Positions 54,564 through 63,572 are shown, numbered from the stretch's first letter. The stretch is 64,000 nucleotides of DNA from Cytophagaceae bacterium (GCA_027490155.1 JAIXYP010000054.1:42492-106491); one strand, 5' to 3'. Notes: generated by a model from the letters alone, not told the origin. Numbers and translations are program-made.

Positions 54564-54584
54564 TACCCTAAGCACTACCCTAAG
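54564..54584 (+). repeat. right arm-type repeat pair of the element
   Basis: TACCCTAAG occurs at 54564-54572 and 54576-54584, again 12 bp apart, just upstream of the integrase start. It is the same pair, in the same orientation, as near attL. Confidence 0.65.
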
Positions 54585-54689
54585 AAACTATGGCAAAATA
54601 TGTAAAATTGGGGCAAACACTAAAAACATAACCTACTGATTATCAGTATATTTAAGCAAATTAAGGCAAAATAAAACCAATATATTGCG

Positions 54690-54711
54690 GTCCCGTCCAG
54701 ACCGCTATAAA
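54690..54711 (+). repeat. attR core
   Basis: This is an exact 22-bp copy of 48529-48550. The base before it differs from the left copy, which sets the left limit of the identity. Confidence 0.92.
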
Positions 54712-54836
54712 CGCCCTTTACGCTATCGTAAAGGGCGTTTTGCGTTTAAGGGCTCTAAGTAGGACTCTAAGGAACTAAAACAACACCCTCAGGTTTGGGC
54801 AGTTGGTTAGGGGGCAGGGTAGGGGACTTGAAAAAT
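54712..54836 (+). repeat. diverged copy of the element's left arm outside attR (scar of an older element)
   Basis: The sequence follows 48551-48672 closely: a tRNA terminator hairpin (54712-54741), a degenerate arm pair (GGCTCTAAG at 54751-54759 and GACTCTAAG at 54763-54771, still 12 bp apart), the shared stretch ending CAGGTTTGGGCAGTTGGTT, and a shared GGGGACTTGAAAAA where homology stops. It lies on the chromosomal side of attR, so it is not part of the present element. The simplest reading is a remnant attL of an earlier related insertion. Confidence 0.75.
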
Positions 54837-55231
54837 ACAACTGTCTAAGAGGAGTAAGCTTCACTGATCAGGCCTGTTTAACCCCAAACCACCGTTTCTG
54901 GAATGTGGTGTACCTGTTCGGACAAACAGCCTTAGCATTACCACAGGGCCTTATTTGCGATAGTTTTAGACCTGTAAACGGGCTTCTGGACCGCCACTAG
55001 GGTAGGCATATTAGTGGTCAATAATCTGAAATCGGAATTCGGTTATTCACAAAGAAGTTTCACGCATTATCCTCAATATCAGTGTGATGTCACGGAGGTT
55101 GAAGCAAGAGGAATGGTTGTTTTTTTTTGGTAAACTTGGCTTAACATTGGCTATGATTTGCTAACCACTACATAACCTATGGGCCGAGCCTGTGGCCTAA
55201 ATTTGTCACTGGATTAAACCAACCAAACCTT
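54837..55231. other. 395-bp region without a supported gene
   Basis: Between the scar and the large T9SS gene I see no convincing coding sequence. One frame of 65 codons crosses the scar and resembles nothing. No RNA gene, riboswitch or strong promoter match is visible. A TATGATTTG stretch near 55153 has one base too many for a -7 box. Confidence 0.5.
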
Positions 55232-58200
55232 ATGCTTCGGAAACTATACTTTCCCGACAGTTTAGTGAGCTTTGCCCGGCAGACCATGATGGTACTCGGC
55301 CTTGCGCTCACGACCATGGTGCCTAGTTTCGCACAAAGCCTTGGCACTTATGTCTTCACTGGTACTGGACTAGTGGCGACCAGAAACGCTGCCAGTAGTG
55401 TAAATGCGAATGTCACCTTTGGTGCGTTTACTAACAACACCCTTACTGATGGCAGCCAAGCCAATGAAGCAAGCTACACGGCGTGGGGTACAGGTACAAC
55501 GATAAACACTGCTAAGTATGTAGAGTTTTCCATCAGTCCGAATGCTAGTGTTACCCTCAACTTGTCCTCATTAACCTTCACAGCGAGGCGTAGTGGGACA
55601 GGACCTCAAACCCTAGTGGTTAGGTCTTCTAATGATGCTTTTGCAAGTAACCTTACTTTCACTGCTGGGGCAGGTGCCCCAGGCAACGGATCTGCAGTTG
55701 CACAAACTGTTGACCTGTCATCCTTAACTGGGCTAACAACTGCCATCTCATTCCGTATTTATGCTTTCAATCCGGCTACGGCCAATTCAGGTACTGGTAA
55801 CATTAGGCTAGATGGAATTTCGATCAACGGGTCTGCTATCTCTGCAACACCTTCTATCACCTTAACAGGTTCCTCTTTCCTATTTGATGCCACTACCACT
55901 GCCGAAGGAACATCACAGCCTTTCACGATTAGTGGTAACAACCTTACAGGCTTCCCTGGGGATGTAACCTTAACAGCACCAACTGGCTACGAGGTCTCTA
56001 AGGATAACAACACCTTCGCTTCTAGCGTAACTTACCCATTCACCTCAGCCACCCTTAGTTCGGCTACTTTTCATGTACGTTTAGGTACTGGTGCTGCTGC
56101 TACCTCAGTCACTGGAAACGTTAGTGCCACAGGTGGTACTGCTACTAGCAATAACATCGCCGTTTCAGGAACGCGTGCTGGTGCTTTTACCAATGGTAAC
56201 ATAGTTGTCTTGCGTGCTGGTAATGGAACGGATGCCCTCGGCAACCCAGGCAACCAGATGGCTATTACGGAATTTGCTGCAACGGCGCCTGGTGCCCCAG
56301 TTAATATCCTAACAATCCCTGTAACTGGTACAAAGGCCCTTGTTCAGTCTAACACTGCTACTTCCGAAGGGGCTTTGTCACGCTCGCCAGATGGTACCAA
56401 GATCGTTTTTGCCGCCTACAGGCAATCATTGCCAAATATCACATCACTGGCTTCAACTGGTGCCTCCACAGTCAATCGTGCAATTGCATCTGTTGTTAAC
56501 AGTGGCCAGTTAGAAATTCCAGTTTCCTCAAGTACTGCATTTGACGCGGGTAATCCACGTGCAGCCGCTACACTCGGCAGTCGTTATGTTGCTTCTGGTC
56601 AAGCAACAACAGCTACGCTTTCAGGTCTTCGTGGTGGTAATACTAGTGGCACCCAGTTAACCCCAACAGTAACAAATGCACGTAACGTCCGTTTTGTTAA
56701 CGGTCGTCTTGTTTTGACTACTAATTCGACCACATCTGATGGATCATTAGCCATTGGTCTGATTTCAACTGGCATGGGCTATGACGTAGCCTCAACTAAC
56801 CAAACATCTTATCAAGTTGCAACACCTACTGTAGGTTCTCCTGATCAGTATGATTTTTCGATCAGCCCAGATGGCAAAACCATCTACGTAACTGATAACC
56901 GCACCGTTGGTACAACAAATGCCTCAGGTGGCGTACAGCGCTGGGATTTCAACCAAACCTCGGGCGTTTATGAGTTTGTACGTACTTTCCCTACTAGTGC
57001 CACAGGTACAGGTTCACGTCACCTCGTTGTTGAGTTTGGTGCTGGTACAAACACTATCTATGCAACAAGTGGCGAGATCGCTGGCAACAACAAATTGATC
57101 AAAATCACTGATGACGGTACTGCTTCTGCGGCCTATGCCACGATGGTTACATCTGGTAAAGTTGTTGAGCTAGCAACTGCTGGTACCAACTTCTTATTCC
57201 GTGGTATTGATTTCGCTCCTGTTGCTACCAAAAATAAGGCGATTGTCCTCACAACAAATGGCCAAGCTGGTTCTGTTGGTTCCTTCGTCAACACTGCAGT
57301 TGGTGACGGTAACTTCGGAAGCTCTTTCTTCGGTGTTTCTACAATCAAAACTTTCTACGTGAGTGGCTATGGTCTAAACGCAACAGGCTTAACAGCAACC
57401 TTAGCTAATGTTGTTGGTTCTGGACGATTCAGCTTCCGCATCGGTGGCTCTGGTGCATTTTCAGCTGGTCCACTAAGTATCCCGTCATCTAGTTATGATG
57501 CCGATGGCAATCTAGCAGCTACAAGGATTGATGTTCGTTTTGTTCCTAATACGCCTGAGATCAATAGCCAAGCAACGATTACCTTGTCTGGTGGAGGTGC
57601 TTCATCAAGCCAAATTTCGGTTTCTGGTACGGGTTCAACCCCATTCAACTACTATTTGCGCAACACCATCTCCGACGGTAGTAGCGTTGACCTCACAGAC
57701 CTTAGCAACTGGACACGCGATATTACTGGTGTAGCAGTCAATCCACCTGCGTCTTTATCTTCTGCTGGCCAGATTTTTAACGTAAACAAAAACGTTACTG
57801 CAATCACCAATAATTTTGTAGTAACAGGCACCTCAAGCGAAATTAGGGTCTCGGATAGCAAAACCTTGACAACTTCAGCTTCAGTCATTGGTGCTGTTAC
57901 CATTACTGGAACAGGTACCATCAACATTACAGATGCGGGTACTAGCCTTTCGTACAACAGCCTTTCAACCACAAGTACTATTGGTTATACCGCAAGTGGA
58001 GCGCAAACCATCCCAACTGGCACTTATGGCGGCCTTACTTTGGGTGGCACAGGTGCCAAAACATTGTCAGATGCTACAAATGTTACAGGTGTTTTGACCT
58101 TTGGTGCTACCACCACAGTATCCTGCCCAGCATCTGCAACGACTGTTTTCTTGAACGGTGGCGTTACTGCCGAAACCGGTGTATCATACGCTACCAACTG

Positions 58201-60499
58201 GACAACCAATGGCACATTGAGGTTCAACGGTAGTCTTGATCAATCTATTTCTGGCCCAGGGACTGTACGTGCAGCTAACATCCTGATTCTAGACAAAATT
58301 GTTGGTCAGGTAAATGTTAGGACATCAGTTGTTGTGGGTACCCTTTCAGCAAACCTAAACGGAAATGCTTCTCTGAAGGATAACGGCAATTCAATCACTA
58401 TCACTAATAACCTTCAACTTAACGGTACTGCGGGTGGTTACATCCTGACCGGAACGGTTGTTATGGCAGGTGCAACTGGCACTCAGCAAATCCGGAATCT
58501 GAACGGTTTTGACCAAGTTATTGTTGCTGAGTTCAACAACTTGACACTTAACCAGTCTGGAGCAGCTGCTGTCAACTTTATGCCTGCAACAGGCACATCG
58601 ACCATCACGATCAAAGGTAACTTAACTGTTAATCATACCTCTTCAGGTGCGGTTAACCTCAACAGTAACTACTTCAAAATTGGTGGAAGTCTTGTCTTGA
58701 CTGCAGGTACGTTTTCGCCTTCCGCCACCAGCACGCTTGAGTTTTACACCAATACAAATGGTGGCATCACCGGATCGTCACTTACCATGGGTAGCCTAAT
58801 CCTCAATAAAGGATTTGGAACCTTTGCAATCCTACCAACCCTAAATGTACGTGGCAACCTTACTAGGAATTCAGGTATTATAGACCTCACATCTACTAGC
58901 TTGACTTTGGGTGGCAGCACTTCACAAACATTGGTTGGTGGGTTTGAGCCACTTAATCTTGAGGTTAATAACGTTGCAGGTGCCACGCTATCTGCCGGAT
59001 CTGTAATCAACGTCTTGCGCGAGCTTAAGCTCAATGCTAACAATACCCTCACCTTAACTGGCGCAACTTTACGTCTAAAATCTAGCACAACCAGGACGGC
59101 TTACCTAGCCCCAGTTCCATCAGGCGCTAGTATTGTAGGTAACATAACCGCTGAGCGTAGTTTGTCTAATCCAAGTGCTTCTGGTTGGTACTTCCTATCC
59201 TCTCCCATCAAAGGTGCTACCCTTGCTAATATCCATAGCCAAGTAGCCCAAAAGGGCTTCACCGGTGTCCCTGCTGGTAATCCATCTGTCTATTTCTTGA
59301 ACGAAACTGTTGCAACAAATAGCGGTTGGGTCGTACCTACCAATGTCACTAACTCAATCGTCGGTACTGGCTTCCGTGCTTACGCCACTTCAGTAGCCTT
59401 GTTTGGTATTGGTAACAAACTCACCTTCACCGGTGCCCCTGTCATTGGCAACGGTGTTGACAACATCAACACTGGTGGCTCCGAGGCATTTGCCTACAGC
59501 ATGACCAACACTACAACTGGCTATAACATGGTCGGTAACCCATTTGCTGCGCCTGTCCTGTGGGATAATAGCGCTGCCTGGACCAAGACCAACCTCAGCC
59601 CGACCATTTTCACATGGGATGTTGTTGCTGCTAGCTACAAGACCTGGAACAGCAATACGACTTCAGGAACAGCTACTAGTGGAGTAATTCCGAGCTTCAG
59701 TGCCTTCATCGTTCAGCCAGTTGATCCCGGTGCTGTCGGCCTGACCATGACAGAAGCTGCCAAGACATCAACCACCAACTTATGGGTTGCTCGCAAGGGT
59801 GCTGAACTCAATACCCTGCGTCTGAAACTTGATAATGGCAATACCTTTAATGATGAGGCCATCTTGGCCCTCGATCAGAATGGTAGCCGTAGCATGACGA
59901 TCAACGATGCCCGCAAACTTTATGGTGGCACCCTTGACCTAGCCCTAGTAGTTGACGGCAACGAGTTTGCCACCAAATATGTCAATGACCAACTGGCTAA
60001 CCAAGTCGTTGACCTTAAAGTCAAGTCATATACTGTAGGTAGCCATACACTTCATCTGTCTGGTTTGAGCACAATGGCCCCCGGCCTTAGCATTAGCCTG
60101 CGTGATAATGTCCTAGGTACTGTCACTTCACTTAGCAACGACCTAGACTACAACTTCACCGTTACCAACGCTGCTACCTCAGCAACAAACAGGTTTAGCC
60201 TCATCATTGGCAATTCCGTTACCAGCCTAGGTGGTACCTTCGGTACAATCAGCACGACGCTATATCCAAACCCAAGCAACGGACAAGCTGTAAGCCTCCA
60301 GGTTACCGGAGCCACTTCTGGTCAAGATGTACTAGTTAGTATCACCGATGCTGCTGGTCGTGTTATTAGCAATGCTAAATATGTAGCTGCCGGTGTCCAG
60401 GATGCGTTCCGTTTGCCAGAAAATCTTACATCTGGTATTTATTTGGTCAATACCTCAGTTGCAGGTACAAAATCGATCCATAAGCTAGTTATCCGCTAG
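55232..60499 (+). CDS. very large T9SS-exported, multi-domain surface or secreted protein
   Basis: The 1755-residue protein has a signal peptide (cut near residue 35, SFAQ) and a type-A T9SS sorting tail over the last 75 residues (LYPNPSNGQAVSLQV...GIYLVNTSVAGTKSIHKLVIR). Between them lie a beta-sandwich (about 37-200), an Ig-like repeat of the type STFLFD...GDVTLTAPTGYEVSKDN...ISVSGT (about 205-320), a propeller-like region (about 320-700; LSRSPDGTKIVF, DFSISPDGKTIYVTDN), and a long Thr/Ser/Gly/Asn-rich beta-helix-like region. It is extremely poor in Cys and charged residues. It may be an adhesin or S-layer-like protein; ligand unknown. A large hairpin follows the stop. Confidence 0.88.
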   Translation: MLRKLYFPDSLVSFARQTMMVLGLALTTMVPSFAQSLGTYVFTGTGLVATRNAASSVNANVTFGAFTNNTLTDGSQANEASYTAWGTGTTINTAKYVEFSISPNASVTLNLSSLTFTARRSGTGPQTLVVRSSNDAFASNLTFTAGAGAPGNGSAVAQTVDLSSLTGLTTAISFRIYAFNPATANSGTGNIRLDGISINGSAISATPSITLTGSSFLFDATTTAEGTSQPFTISGNNLTGFPGDVTLTAPTGYEVSKDNNTFASSVTYPFTSATLSSATFHVRLGTGAAATSVTGNVSATGGTATSNNIAVSGTRAGAFTNGNIVVLRAGNGTDALGNPGNQMAITEFAATAPGAPVNILTIPVTGTKALVQSNTATSEGALSRSPDGTKIVFAAYRQSLPNITSLASTGASTVNRAIASVVNSGQLEIPVSSSTAFDAGNPRAAATLGSRYVASGQATTATLSGLRGGNTSGTQLTPTVTNARNVRFVNGRLVLTTNSTTSDGSLAIGLISTGMGYDVASTNQTSYQVATPTVGSPDQYDFSISPDGKTIYVTDNRTVGTTNASGGVQRWDFNQTSGVYEFVRTFPTSATGTGSRHLVVEFGAGTNTIYATSGEIAGNNKLIKITDDGTASAAYATMVTSGKVVELATAGTNFLFRGIDFAPVATKNKAIVLTTNGQAGSVGSFVNTAVGDGNFGSSFFGVSTIKTFYVSGYGLNATGLTATLANVVGSGRFSFRIGGSGAFSAGPLSIPSSSYDADGNLAATRIDVRFVPNTPEINSQATITLSGGGASSSQISVSGTGSTPFNYYLRNTISDGSSVDLTDLSNWTRDITGVAVNPPASLSSAGQIFNVNKNVTAITNNFVVTGTSSEIRVSDSKTLTTSASVIGAVTITGTGTINITDAGTSLSYNSLSTTSTIGYTASGAQTIPTGTYGGLTLGGTGAKTLSDATNVTGVLTFGATTTVSCPASATTVFLNGGVTAETGVSYATNWTTNGTLRFNGSLDQSISGPGTVRAANILILDKIVGQVNVRTSVVVGTLSANLNGNASLKDNGNSITITNNLQLNGTAGGYILTGTVVMAGATGTQQIRNLNGFDQVIVAEFNNLTLNQSGAAAVNFMPATGTSTITIKGNLTVNHTSSGAVNLNSNYFKIGGSLVLTAGTFSPSATSTLEFYTNTNGGITGSSLTMGSLILNKGFGTFAILPTLNVRGNLTRNSGIIDLTSTSLTLGGSTSQTLVGGFEPLNLEVNNVAGATLSAGSVINVLRELKLNANNTLTLTGATLRLKSSTTRTAYLAPVPSGASIVGNITAERSLSNPSASGWYFLSSPIKGATLANIHSQVAQKGFTGVPAGNPSVYFLNETVATNSGWVVPTNVTNSIVGTGFRAYATSVALFGIGNKLTFTGAPVIGNGVDNINTGGSEAFAYSMTNTTTGYNMVGNPFAAPVLWDNSAAWTKTNLSPTIFTWDVVAASYKTWNSNTTSGTATSGVIPSFSAFIVQPVDPGAVGLTMTEAAKTSTTNLWVARKGAELNTLRLKLDNGNTFNDEAILALDQNGSRSMTINDARKLYGGTLDLALVVDGNEFATKYVNDQLANQVVDLKVKSYTVGSHTLHLSGLSTMAPGLSISLRDNVLGTVTSLSNDLDYNFTVTNAATSATNRFSLIIGNSVTSLGGTFGTISTTLYPNPSNGQAVSLQVTGATSGQDVLVSITDAAGRVISNAKYVAAGVQDAFRLPENLTSGIYLVNTSVAGTKSIHKLVIR

Positions 60500-60509
60500 T
60501 TTTGACCTA

Positions 60510-60557
60510 GAAACGGTGGGTGGCTCAAAACTTTTTTGAGCTACCTACTCTGTTTCT
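60510..60557 (+). terminator. terminator-like hairpin after the T9SS gene
   Basis: The inner stem 60519-60530 pairs with 60534-60545 (12 bp, one G-T). Outer GAAAC and GTTTC can extend it. The T-rich tail is weak. Confidence 0.65.
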
Positions 60558-60599
60558 CGATTATCTTTCTCATCTTTACACCATAAACATGTTTAGGCC

Positions 60600-60803
60600 A
60601 TGGCAAAAAAACTTCTTCTCTCAGCATTGTTCGCGTTAGCGATCACAATAGTTGCTTCTGCGCAACCGTCTTTTGACCCCTTGAACCCAAATGCCGAAGG
60701 CATCCCGGTTGACGGTGGCATAGGTTTTCTTTTGGCTGGCGGTGCGGCCTACGGTCTTAAAAAACTAAAAGCCAAAAAAGCACTTGCTAAAGCAGCTGAG
60801 TAA
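60600..60803 (+). CDS. PID-CTERM-like small exported protein
   Basis: The 67-residue protein has a signal peptide (MAKKLLLSALFALAITIVASAQ), a short Pro/Asn segment (DPLNPNAEG), the motif IPVDGG, a Gly-rich hydrophobic stretch (GIGFLLAGGAAYGL) and a basic end (KKLKAKKALAKAAE). Motif, hydrophobic segment and basic cluster form the three-part layout of C-terminal sorting signals; this one resembles the PID-CTERM type of Bacteroidota. The mature chain is tiny, so it may be little more than a sorting signal. It lies 100 bp after the T9SS gene and has its own terminator. Confidence 0.75.
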   Translation: MAKKLLLSALFALAITIVASAQPSFDPLNPNAEGIPVDGGIGFLLAGGAAYGLKKLKAKKALAKAAE

Positions 60804-60827
60804 CCATTTGTCTTTAGAAAAAGCATC

Positions 60828-60855
60828 AAAAGCAACTGTTCGCAGTTGCTTTTTT
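60828..60855 (+). terminator. terminator after the PID-CTERM-like gene
   Basis: AAAAGCAACTG (60828-60838) pairs perfectly with CAGTTGCTTTT (60843-60853) around a TTCG loop, and the T-run continues to 60855. Confidence 0.92.
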
Positions 60856-60918
60856 GCGTTAGCTAGTGTTTACGTTGAAGCCTTATTATTGTAGGTACTG
60901 GTAGTTATTTTTCTGATT

Positions 60919-61611
60919 ATGAGTAAGTTAATTATTGTTTTTTCGGGCTCTGGCATTAGTGCTGAGAGTGGTATCAAGACATTTAGGGACTATGATGGTC
61001 TTTGGGAAAACCATCGTATAGAGGATGTAGCCTCGCCCGAAGGCTTTAGGCGTGATCCTCAAGTGGTCTTGAATTTCTACAATGACAGACGCCTACAGTT
61101 GCTCGAGGTAAAGCCAAACCAAGCTCATGATATCTGCGTAGGGTTGGCCGACTTTGGTAGGGTAGTGGTCATTACCCAGAACGTAGATGACCTGCACGAA
61201 CGTGCCGGCAGCCAAGATGTCATTCACCTTCATGGTGAGCTTAATAAGGCCCAAAACACGATCTTTCCATTCGAGATTGTGGACGTAACTGGCCAACTGA
61301 TAAACTTGGGTGACCATGGCCAAAATGGCGGGCAGCTTCGTCCCTATATTGTTTGGTTTGGGGAGGAGGTCAGGTATATGGAAGAGGCTCTTGCCCTAGT
61401 TCAGGAAGCAGATTACTTGATTATTGTCGGTACTTCCCTACAGGTTTGGCCAGCTGCGGGGCTCGTTAATGAAACTAAGCAAGGTTGCCAATGCTATTTG
61501 GTAGATCCTAACCCACCCTCACGTCACAGCCATGATATAACGGTTATTGCAGAACCTGCCTCCGTAGGTATGCATCGGGTTTACGAGTTGATCAAGGCTG
61601 ACCAAGCATAG
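60919..61611 (+). CDS. SIR2 family NAD-dependent protein deacylase (class III-like, no zinc cysteines)
   Basis: The 230-residue sirtuin has the NAD-binding segment FSGSGISAESGIKTFRD (Ser replaces the usual Ala of GAGIS), TQNVDDLHERAG and the catalytic His in HLHGEL (about 105). It has the class III pair Tyr54/Arg57 (NFYNDRR) that favours succinyl- or malonyl-lysine. RPYIVWFGE and IIVGTSLQVWPAAGL are also present. The four zinc-binding cysteines are absent; I believe this is usual for Bacteroidota members. It would remove acyl groups from lysines using NAD. Confidence 0.92.
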   Translation: MSKLIIVFSGSGISAESGIKTFRDYDGLWENHRIEDVASPEGFRRDPQVVLNFYNDRRLQLLEVKPNQAHDICVGLADFGRVVVITQNVDDLHERAGSQDVIHLHGELNKAQNTIFPFEIVDVTGQLINLGDHGQNGGQLRPYIVWFGEEVRYMEEALALVQEADYLIIVGTSLQVWPAAGLVNETKQGCQCYLVDPNPPSRHSHDITVIAEPASVGMHRVYELIKADQA

Positions 61612-61637
61612 AAGTAGTATGGTAAGGTAGGTTCCTG

Positions 61638-63458
61638 TTACTCGACTATCCTGCCAAGTTCAAAGCGCTCTGTCTTGACTACTTTGCCGCTGAAATCGTA
61701 TAGGATGCGACGCCCATGTAGTTTGCCAGACTGGTAATGCGCATCGGAGGCCATGACCCCACCAGCATGAAATGTCTGCCTACGTCCTGTGCCGTTTACC
61801 AAGGTATAGGTGGATATTATTTGACCATAAGGATCCTGCACCGTAGTGGTTCGGTCCAGCAACCCGTTGAGATAGGTCTCAGTGGTTTTGATTTTACCGT
61901 TACCATGATGATAGGTCCAGCTACCTACCATTTGGTCGTCCTTATAGTATCCTGATGACTCAAGGTTGCCATTAGCATACCAAGTGCTTGACTTTCCGTT
62001 GCGTTTACCCAGTGCCCATGTGGTCTCGGTTTCTGGTTTGCCATTAAGATGCCATGTTTTGTGTAAGCCGTCAGGTTGGCCACCAATATACTCCTGCTTT
62101 TCAGCTAGGGTGCCATCTGTATAATAACGTTCCCAAGTACCGATTGGTTCACCGGCGTCATGCTCCTGCTGCCGTTCTATTTTACCATTACTGTACCAAC
62201 TGAGCGAGATGGAGTCAGGTAGGCCCTCCAACATCTTGACTACTGACTTTAGTTGGCCATTAGCATACCATTGGTATTGTTTGCCATGTAGTCGCTGATC
62301 ATGATATTGCTGTTTGGCAGCCAATTTTCCTTCAGGGTGGTAGAATAGCCAGACGCTGTCCTGAGATCCTTGATGGTAATATCCATTGATAGCTAATTTA
62401 CCGTCAGGATGCCAAACACTATAACCGCCTTGCTTTTGCCCCAGTTGCCAACTGATTTGTTCATGAAGCCTTCCACCATCTGATCCTGACCAAAACAAAC
62501 GTTGCTGACCATGCCGTTGCCCTTTGAGGTATTGACAAGTTTCTCTGATATGTTTGGTGCTATCATAATAGGTGGATAGACCTTCTAGGACTCCGTTGAT
62601 ATAGTTTTCCTCAGCTTTGAGCTGCCCACCGAATGTATAACGCATTAGTTTGCCAGTCCCGTTCCGGAAGCTACCGAGGTGTAGGTTACCGCCAGACTCT
62701 GTATTCGCCCTGATAATCTGCCTTAATGAACCACTCGAGTCATATTTTTCTTCAAGACAGAGGCGACCATTAGGGGCATAATACTGCCAAATGCCGATAG
62801 GTTTGGTTTCCAGATAGCTGCCTATCTCTAGTTTGGCACCATCAGGATGGTAGGTTTGATAGGACCCAGCAAGTTCATTGTTTTCGTATTCGGCTTCGGT
62901 GGCAAGTTTGCCATTAGGGTAATACCATTTAGCAATGCCCTCAAGCTCCCCTGCGATATATTTACCTTCGAAGGAGATGATGCCAGTATCCCCTGCTATT
63001 CTCGGATCATGGAAAAGACGCACAGGACCATGCCAAAGGCTTCCAGCATGGTAGGCAACACCAGCTGACCATCCATCGATGCGGTATTTTGCCTTGCCAA
63101 CAATTTCGTTGCGGTAAATGCTACCCTCCAGGCTAAGTCTTTGTCCATCGTAGATGCGCCAGATCCTGATACTTATAGTGTCATTTTTAAGAACTCTATT
63201 AGGCCAATTGTTCCAACTGCTGTCTGCCTCCAAGAAGATCCTTGTAAGTCCTTTGATCACATCCTCCGGAGCGGATGAACTCTCTTTTACAACCTTTGAC
63301 CCATCAGGCAAATCGGCCTTGAGTGCAGGTTGCCCTAGGCTAGCTTGTCCTGTGGTAGCTGCTAACCATGTCAACAGAAAAAACCTGAGGCCCTGTGGTC
63401 CAGACACTAATATCCTAAGTGGCTTCAGGATGGGGCCAAAGAAATTTCGTACAGGCAT
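61638..63458 (-). CDS. exported MORN-repeat (MORN_2/YwqK-like) protein
   Basis: After an N-terminal signal-like segment (LRFFLLTWLAATTGQASLGQ) the 606-residue protein is built of some 16-18 repeats of about 23 residues of the type YYPNGKLATEAEYENNELAGSYQTYH. Each carries the G-x-W/Y-x-x-Y/W-x-x-x-G-K pattern of MORN_2 repeats, which form a long beta sheet. The role is unknown; related proteins are labelled YwqK-type antitoxins without good support for that role here. Its 3' end faces the sirtuin gene, 26 bp away. Confidence 0.85.
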   Translation of the reverse strand: MPVRNFFGPILKPLRILVSGPQGLRFFLLTWLAATTGQASLGQPALKADLPDGSKVVKESSSAPEDVIKGLTRIFLEADSSWNNWPNRVLKNDTISIRIWRIYDGQRLSLEGSIYRNEIVGKAKYRIDGWSAGVAYHAGSLWHGPVRLFHDPRIAGDTGIISFEGKYIAGELEGIAKWYYPNGKLATEAEYENNELAGSYQTYHPDGAKLEIGSYLETKPIGIWQYYAPNGRLCLEEKYDSSGSLRQIIRANTESGGNLHLGSFRNGTGKLMRYTFGGQLKAEENYINGVLEGLSTYYDSTKHIRETCQYLKGQRHGQQRLFWSGSDGGRLHEQISWQLGQKQGGYSVWHPDGKLAINGYYHQGSQDSVWLFYHPEGKLAAKQQYHDQRLHGKQYQWYANGQLKSVVKMLEGLPDSISLSWYSNGKIERQQEHDAGEPIGTWERYYTDGTLAEKQEYIGGQPDGLHKTWHLNGKPETETTWALGKRNGKSSTWYANGNLESSGYYKDDQMVGSWTYHHGNGKIKTTETYLNGLLDRTTTVQDPYGQIISTYTLVNGTGRRQTFHAGGVMASDAHYQSGKLHGRRILYDFSGKVVKTERFELGRIVE

Positions 63459-63527
63459 GCTGCAAAATTAGCAGCAAATGCTGCGACCTGACTATAGATA
63501 GTCTGCAAGAGATTGGCTTTTTGGCTC

Positions 63528-63535
63528 TAATTTTG
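63528..63535 (+). promoter_or_regulatory. -7 element of the aminotransferase promoter
   Basis: TAATTTTG fits the consensus and predicts a leader of about 31 nt. No TTG stands at the right distance. Confidence 0.45.
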
Positions 63536-63572
63536 GCACATACTTATTGCTGACCCTTTTCTGATCAAGCAC

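Larger units (their letters stand above)
48529..54711. mobile_element. 6.16-kb integrative element inserted in tRNA-Asp
   Basis: The element is bounded by identical 22-bp copies of the tRNA-Asp 3' end. It encodes, all on the minus strand, an integrase, orf282, an HTH protein, a DUF3987 ATPase, a CHC2 primase and orf100. It has arm-type repeats at both ends and an iteron-like cluster inside. I see no relaxase, no conjugation gene, no capsid or portal gene and no resistance or metabolic cargo. The gene set resembles a replication-plus-integration core such as that of phage satellites or very small mobilisable elements. That class assignment is inference. Confidence 0.92.

Noticed and set aside
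54803..55000. 65-codon plus-strand frame right of the element
   Set aside because: It begins inside the scar homology, has no family resemblance and no promoter.
57652..59088. minus-strand frames inside the T9SS gene
   Set aside because: Val/Pro/Leu-rich shadow frames of a Thr/Asn/Gly-rich gene; no independent signals.
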